Below, piece by piece: positions 9,432 through 14,041 of a DNA stretch of 14,041 bases. Each line of letters opens with the position of its first letter. Within the stretch, counting starts at the first letter, position 1. The stretch lies in contig JABVXU010000952.1 in assembly GCA_013365365.1 (NCBI GenBank), positions 1 to 14,041 on the forward strand, written 5' to 3'. This stretch comes from Cruorifilaria tuberocauda. Lineage: Eukaryota > Nematoda > Chromadorea > Rhabditida > Onchocercidae. The notes below the pieces were generated by a model that saw only the letters and a list, made by a program, of their open reading frames with translations, did no database searches and had not been told where the DNA came from. The position numbers and the translations under genes were made by a program.

Positions 9432-9616
9432 ATTGCAGTTATTCCTATCCTCCAACATTTTCGAATAAAGTGGAAAGAAAAATTTTTGAGCTATAGTTTA
9501 ATAGATAATTCTTTTTCTATTTGTAGAGTTAAAAAAAAAACCCACAAAAATTCCATGGATACAGATCAAATTTCTTCTTGATTCAAATTCCTAATCATTC
9601 AATTTTTGTACTGATA

Positions 9617-9680
9617 ATAATTAGAGTGATTAAGATTGCAAAAAGCAAATGCTTTTTGCAATCTTAATCACTCTAATTAT
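9617..9680. repeat. Perfect 31-bp inverted repeat with a 2-base loop
   Basis: Bases 9617-9647 are the exact reverse complement of 9650-9680, separated only by AA. The arms contain GAGTGATTAAGATTGC, so the match is not a trivial A/T palindrome. Such perfect arms with almost no loop suggest recent fold-back duplication. A transcript would form a 64-base hairpin. Confidence 0.97.
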
Positions 9681-9793
9681 CAATATTCAAGTTCAAATTT
9701 ACTTATCATTATTCCTTCAAATTCAATAATTTCCAAATCAAATTTTTTAGACAGAATGATTAATAATCTTGATACTTTGTTATTTTTTCACAG

Positions 9794-9846
9794 GAACAAA
9801 TTGGTTAGCTAAAGTTGAATCATTAAATAACAGATTTGATAATTAA
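9794..9846 (+). CDS. Weak candidate last exon
   Basis: A strong acceptor (TTTTTTCACAG, ending 9793) is followed by TNWLAKVESLNNRFDN and a TAA at 9844-9846, entered in phase 1. No donor-bearing upstream exon was identified between the kelch gene and this point. It may be a chance open run or the remnant of a lost gene. Confidence 0.2.
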
Positions 9847-10000
9847 TAACAAAATTTATTTCTATATTTTGTGATATTCATATATTTCCTTCTTTTTTTG
9901 TTCCACACTATAATCAAACTGAGAGTTATTATACATTCTTAATATTATCAAAATCTCATCCTAACCTAGTTAATAGTAGCAACAATGAATTCCCTCTACA

Positions 10001-10052
10001 GTTAACCATTGGTTGATAAGTTTTATATTGTAGTTAACGATTGATTGATAAG
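10001..10052. promoter_or_regulatory. Direct repeat with two TTGATAAG sites
   Basis: GTTAAC(C/G)ATTG(G/A)TTGATAAG occurs at 10001-10020 and 10033-10052, 32 bp apart (about three helical turns). Each copy holds a GTTAAC palindrome and a TGATAAG, which fits the WGATAR binding pattern of GATA factors. It sits about 190 bp upstream of the small membrane-protein ORF, where a promoter would be expected. Function is inferred. Confidence 0.4.
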
Positions 10053-10238
10053 ATATTGATGAAGTTTTGAGCTGAAAGATAAATTCCTGTTTTCGTTCAG
10101 TGGCATCGCTCTTAATTAGTAATAACTTACTCTCCAGCAACTAACAATGATCTCATTTTCATAGACTATTGAAAGTTACGCTAAAACGGCGCAATAAGAC
10201 GATTCAACAGAAGAAAATATATTTTTGTAAGGTTTATT

Positions 10239-10498
10239 ATGGAGGCTATTTTTAATTTATCTTTATCAGTTAGTTGTTTTCAACTTATTTTGCATTGGTT
10301 AACTATAATTGGTTTATTCGTTATTGTTGAAAGAAAAGCTTATCCTATTAAAGAAATTGTAATTGAGTCAGCCGAAAATGTGAGATAATTTTAAAACTTG
10401 AGTTGCTCTTACGCAATGATCATTAACAATTTCTACGTTAATTGCAGAAGAAATGGCAATCTCATTTCTCAATCAAATTACGATTACTTCGTAATTAA
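10239..10498 (+). CDS. Candidate small single-pass membrane protein, 2 exons, 63 aa
   Basis: ATG at 10239 (ATTATGG context) opens a 49-codon frame ending TAA at 10386-10388. A GTGAG donor at 10380 followed by a TTAATTGCAG acceptor ending at 10447 would splice out a 68-bp intron and continue in the same phase to TAA at 10496-10498 (exons 10239-10379 and 10448-10498). The product has a short N-terminus, a hydrophobic helix (about residues 12-30, CFQLILHWLTIIGLFVIV) and then a charged tail starting ERKAYPIKEIVIESAEN and, after the splice, rich in Lys and Arg. A single-pass type III membrane topology is likely. No family was recognised. It ends 133 bp upstream of the receptor gene on the same strand, so the two could be co-transcribed. 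Unspliced, it would be a 49-residue peptide. Confidence 0.4.
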
Positions 10499-10533
10499 TT
10501 ACGATTTCGAATTCTAGGTGCACAGTTCTTATC

Positions 10534-10581
10534 AGTTTGCATTTTAGCTACCTGAAATATTAGTTTGCATTTTAGCCACCT
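10534..10581 (+). promoter_or_regulatory. Two direct 20-bp copies ending in acceptor-like TTTGCATTTTAG
   Basis: AGTTTGCATTTTAGCTACCT at 10534-10553 and AGTTTGCATTTTAGCCACCT at 10562-10581 differ at one base. Both offer a TTTTAG acceptor upstream of the receptor start codon (AG at 10546-10547 and 10574-10575). They are candidates for spliced-leader addition. A third, shorter echo (AAAGTTTGCGCTAAAA) follows near 10595. Confidence 0.5.
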
Positions 10582-10631
10582 CCCGATCATATTAAAGTTT
10601 GCGCTAAAAACAAAAGTTGTGCATCAACAGA

Positions 10632-12652
10632 ATGCTGACTCGTTCTTACTGTATCATTGCATTATTTCTAATAATTCCTTTATTTTGTCAACAAAAACAG
10701 GAAACAAAGGAACCTGATATAAGAGATGATAATTACAAGATTACAAAATACATTGTAATTATGCTTTTTATTATTTTATTGTCATATGGTATTACAAGTA
10801 ATATTATGTTTACGACTGTACTATTCTGTCGCAGGCATCAAAATTATTACAGTAAGTCATTTATTGTTATCGTATCACAACTGATCATTTGCAATTTACT
10901 GTCTCTTGTGCCACATATAGTTCTTGAATTGCCTGAAATGTTGCAAACTAAAAATATTTCATATGGTAAGTTTTTTTTTTTTTTTTTTTTACATACCTAA
11001 TATATTATTTTACTTTAAAATTAGCTAGGCATTACAAAAATAAAAAGATTATCATTAAAGAAAATAGTAATCATGCTTCCAGCATGCAGAATAAATTTGC
11101 AACTTTTTTCAAAGAATAGATACTGATCCTTTCCTCCTTTGTTAAGAATAACTGTTAAATTCGATTTTTATATTATGTAATTATTATTAATTACTTTTTA
11201 TTGAATGATTTGAAACATTAAAATTCAACTTTCATTTAGTTTTTGAGATTAATAAGTCAAATTGAAAATATACTTTATTATACTTTTAGCGAATACAACA
11301 ACATGGATTAATGTTGCACTCTCAACAACCTATAACTTCGCAATTTTTGCCATACTAAATTTCTCATTTCTGCTCACAGTGAATCGTTATGTAGCAATAA
11401 TTTTACCAAAATACAATGCTTGTTTCGAATCAAGAAGGCTGCACTTTCTAATTACTTCTGTGTGGTTATTACTTTTAGGTATAACTTATTAATATCTTTC
11501 AAGCAGTAATCAAAATGAAATAGTAATAACTAATGCATATATATATATATCCAATCCAATAAAGATTCTCGAATGATGATACTCTTGAATGCTGTTCACT
11601 TGTATTTTATCTACAATAACTGATTTCATTAACATGGATTTTTTACATTCGAATAAATTTGAATGATTTTTGTCAAATCTATAAATAGCTAATTCATATG
11701 ACGATTTTCAGTGATGCAAACTGTAGATTGTTACTACTGTACTAGAAAATTCAATGTTTCGAATTTAACTTGGACAAGAGACTGTGTAAAGAGAAATAAA
11801 ATAGGAAAAGTATGGTGGAGGTAAGTTTTTTTAATGCAATTTTAAACGATACTAAGTCGATGATGATTCAAATCACCCATAATCAAGAAATTTTGATTTA
11901 TAAAAAATTTTCATGCTGCATACGCTAATTTTCTTTCACTTTTTAATATTACATTAATTTTCAATCAAAAGATTTAAAATGATAATTTGTTTGTTAATTT
12001 CTAGTATACGTTATACTTGGGCATTAATCATACCAAATTTAATGTTTCTTATGTATATTGCGATGTTCTACAGTACACGTTGTAAACGTCAAAGTTTGTT
12101 TTACTAAACTGTTTTTTTCCATGAATATTTGTAAGTAGATTTATCCATCGTTCTAAAATTATTTTTGAATAATTATCATGATCTTTATTAAATTTTTAAA
12201 TTTGCACCCTAATTTCATTTATACCATGGCTCAGTTAATAATTTAATTTAATCAATTATTTAATTATTAATTTAATAACTTAATTAATTCTAATAACTTT
12301 AGAAATATCAACAACAACACATAATCAGCGTGATCTACATGTTGCAAAAATCAATCGCTATGAACGGTTAATGCTAATTCAGGCTGCATGGAATTGTGGT
12401 CTATTCGAAGGTGGACTTCTCATTTTTAACTTTGTACCACCAATTCTGATTAAGAATTTTGGCATAGGAATTCATATTCCAACGAGAATTTTCATCGAAT
12501 GCTATTCCATTTGTTGTTACGCCATATTTCCCACTGTTTACTTTATTCACAGTAAACAATCACGTGACTTACTAAAACGTCACTCACATAATTTGTTGAA
12601 TATTGGCATTGAGCAGCTAAAAAAAAAGTCGAAGTTGTTAAGACGTGGATAG
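10632..12652 (+). CDS. Serpentine (7TM) receptor, Srx-like; complete, 5 exons, 356 aa
   Basis: Exons 10632-10965, 11290-11478, 11712-11820, 12005-12093 and 12303-12652 (TAG) join in frame (phases 1, 1, 2, 1). The ATG is the first in frame after an upstream stop. The 356-residue product has a signal-peptide-like start (MLTRSYCIIALFLIIPLFC), TM1 at 40-66 (SYGITSNIM), TM2 at 76-98, TM3 at 118-142 ending in NRY (143-145), TM4 at 163-180, TM5 at 212-233, TM6 at 262-290 and TM7 at 301-323 with an FPTVYFI remnant of NPxxY. N-glycosylation sequons occur at N108, N113, N189 and N192. NRYVAIILPKYNACF and ERLMLIQAAW resemble nematode class-X chemoreceptors (Srx, PF10328); srsx or srw relatives are alternatives. 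Members sense environmental or host cues in sensory neurons, but the ligand here is unknown. The usual TM2 Asp is Asn and no Cys tops TM3. The basic C-tail ends in a Lys/Arg cluster. Confidence 0.85.
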
Positions 12653-12850
12653 CAACTAACAATTAATTAAAACATGAAATTGATATCTTTGAATGGAATA
12701 TACTTTTGTGAATCGAAATTTAATTCTTTATTAATTTTTATTAATTTATTAAATTTATTAACGTTAAGTTGTATTGCTTTGTTCTCTGATTTCATACTGT
12801 TTATACAGTTGGATAAATGAGTGATATTGAATATTCCTACGTATTAATTG

Positions 12851-12872
12851 AATAAAATTAAGTGTTAATAAA
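12851..12872 (+). promoter_or_regulatory. Poly(A) signals of the receptor gene
   Basis: Two AATAAA hexamers at 12851-12856 and 12867-12872 lie about 200 bp after the stop. The second is followed by GTGTGTTT, a typical GU-rich downstream element. Confidence 0.6.
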
Positions 12873-13425
12873 GTGTGTTTAAAAAAAAACAACCTTGTTA
12901 ACCTATCAATATCAATAATCTGTCAATAAACAATATCAATAGCAATATCAACATATCAATATTTGATAAATTTATAGGAAATTGATTAGAAAAAATTTAA
13001 CCTTAGTTAATATTGATAAGAATCGTAACAGTTATCCATTTCAGAACAGATATTTTTAGACTTTCAATTTTTAGACTTTCAATTTAGACAATACTTATTC
13101 AATAATGGATAAGTAATCTAGATGAAATTAGATAATTTATCCGTCTTATCTTTTCTACGACAAGCAATCATTTTCTGAACCATTCATTTTTTTAGCTTCA
13201 AAGTTGTTGAAATGAAATGAGAAAATATACGCTGAAACCTTGTCACATCAACTTATCTCTGCAAGCATTGAATAACTGAATTTGATTTAATAATAAGTAA
13301 ATTGTGGAAAGTAATAGCTCTTTATCTGCCAAGAGATGAATCAAAGAATTCTTAAAAGAAACATGCTATATCGAGATTACTGAAATGATGATATCTTTGG
13401 AAACTGATCCACTTTATATCATAAG

Positions 13426-13459
13426 ATTCTTCATGTGAATGAAAATTCACATGAAGAAT
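13426..13459. repeat. Perfect 15-bp hairpin with a GAAA loop
   Basis: ATTCTTCATGTGAAT (13426-13440) and its exact reverse complement (13445-13459) are separated by GAAA. In RNA this would be a 15-bp stem closed by a GNRA tetraloop. Confidence 0.9.
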
Positions 13460-13906
13460 TAACACTTATAACTAAAGAAATAGCTTCGCATAATTTTTAG
13501 TCAATGAAAAATTTAATTCGTCATTTTATTATATTCTTTAAATTGTATCAATAGAATATCATTTATAGTTATTTGCTTATCAACATTTTCCATCATAAAT
13601 ATTTACTTTAAACAAAGTAATAAAATACTTCCATCTTGTTACATTCATTTCAAAGAGAAAATAAATGAAATTATACATAATTCATGAGAAACCTTAAATG
13701 CTACAAACAAAAAAAACGCGTCAGAAACTAGGAAATTTGTATTATCAAATTTTTCATATGAATGAAGATTACATCATTAACACTTAAGACTAAAGAAATA
13801 CCTCACCACAATTTTTAGTTATTAATCGTATTACATTAAATTTATTAATCATCATATCTATAGAATATCATTCATAGTAATTATTTGCTTATCAACATTT
13901 CCCATT
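13430..13906. repeat. Diverged direct duplication, ~160 bp per copy
   Basis: Copy 1 (13430-13593) and copy 2 (13753-13906) share, in order, TTCATRTGAATGAA, ATTAACACTTA, ACTAAAGAAATA, AATTTTTAGT, ATAGAATATCATT and ATTTGCTTATCAACATTT. Small indels separate the blocks. The hairpin of copy 1 is lost in copy 2, where only the left arm remains. Confidence 0.85.
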
Positions 13907-14000
13907 GGTATTATATTTTCTGTCGTGAAAGTTTTGTAATTTGAATTTTGAATTCGATTTACAGACATTTCATTTGCGAGGTTATGTTAATTGAATACAG

Positions 14001-14041
14001 TTGGTGAAACAGTTCCTCGTTCAGTTGAAGATTTGATTTGT
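14001..14041 (+). CDS. Possible start of an exon running off the window
   Basis: After an acceptor-like GAATACAG (ending 14000) the last 41 bases are open and read GETVPRSVEDLIC, richer in G and C than the flank. The acceptor lacks a pyrimidine tract. The sequence beyond the window is needed to judge it. Confidence 0.2.

Larger units (their letters stand above)
8435..9793. other. AT-rich stretch between kelch gene and small ORF, no gene supported
   Basis: Short open runs follow acceptor-like sites at 9178 and elsewhere but end within 17 codons and have no donors or partners. The stretch contains a two-copy 29-bp tandem repeat and a perfect long inverted repeat, listed separately. Confidence 0.5.
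12653..14000. other. AT-rich 3' flank, no gene seen
   Basis: Past the receptor 3' UTR this is repeat-rich DNA: ATATCAAT-type simple repeats at 12905-12970, a hairpin and a direct duplication (listed separately). No open frame of note on either strand. Confidence 0.6.

Noticed and set aside
10971..10990. Run of about 20 T immediately after the first donor of the receptor gene, and similar T-runs in kelch intron 5
   Set aside because: Homopolymer T-runs are common in introns of this DNA and could be length-variable or sequencing-affected; no specific function is supported.
1..14041. tRNA, rRNA, CRISPR, bacterial operons or transposase genes
   Set aside because: None was recognised on either strand; the intron structure and composition fit nematode nuclear DNA. 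A covariance-model scan was not possible here.

Overview
The window looks like nuclear DNA of a nematode, most likely a filarial or other spirurid (clade III) worm. The DNA is very AT-rich. The genes are cut by GT-AG introns of roughly 180-850 bp, several with GTTTGT donors and TTTCAG/TTTTAG acceptors. There is a rapidly evolving Srx-like serpentine receptor of a nematode type. No bacterial, phage or viral gene was recognised. All supported genes lie on the + strand.

Layout: (1) 1-410 is the 3' end of a C2H2 zinc-finger gene, with four complete fingers and a fifth cut short by the stop codon; an AATAAA signal follows at 584. (2) 411-3743 is AT-rich and mostly non-coding. It holds one exon-like island (1794-1892, phase 1/1), an inverted TGACGCAAAT pair (2360-2400) and a ~40-bp minisatellite (2545-2700). 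(3) 3744-8130 is a complete nine-exon kelch gene. Its exons join in frame to a 391-residue protein that aligns along its length with KLHDC3, a substrate receptor of CUL2 ubiquitin ligases. Its introns are full of local duplications: a copy of its own exon 5/intron 5 boundary, a 4x31-bp minisatellite, and a sequence shared by introns 6, 7 and 8. (4) 8131-10238 is non-coding or uncertain, with one perfect 31-bp inverted repeat (9617-9680) and a possible orphan last exon (9794-9846). (5) 10239-10498 is a candidate two-exon gene for a 63-residue single-pass membrane protein. (6) 10632-12652 is a complete five-exon gene for a 356-residue seven-helix receptor. (7) 12653-14041 is AT-rich and non-coding, with a GAAA-loop hairpin and a diverged ~160-bp direct duplication; an exon may begin at the right edge.

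The genes do not form an obvious pathway. The most interesting arrangement is the small membrane-protein ORF ending 133 bp before the receptor start codon, same strand, with two near-identical splice-acceptor-like repeats in the gap. That is the spacing expected of a nematode operon, but it is an inference. Exon joins were made by eye from reading frame, splice-site shape and family alignment, without transcript evidence.
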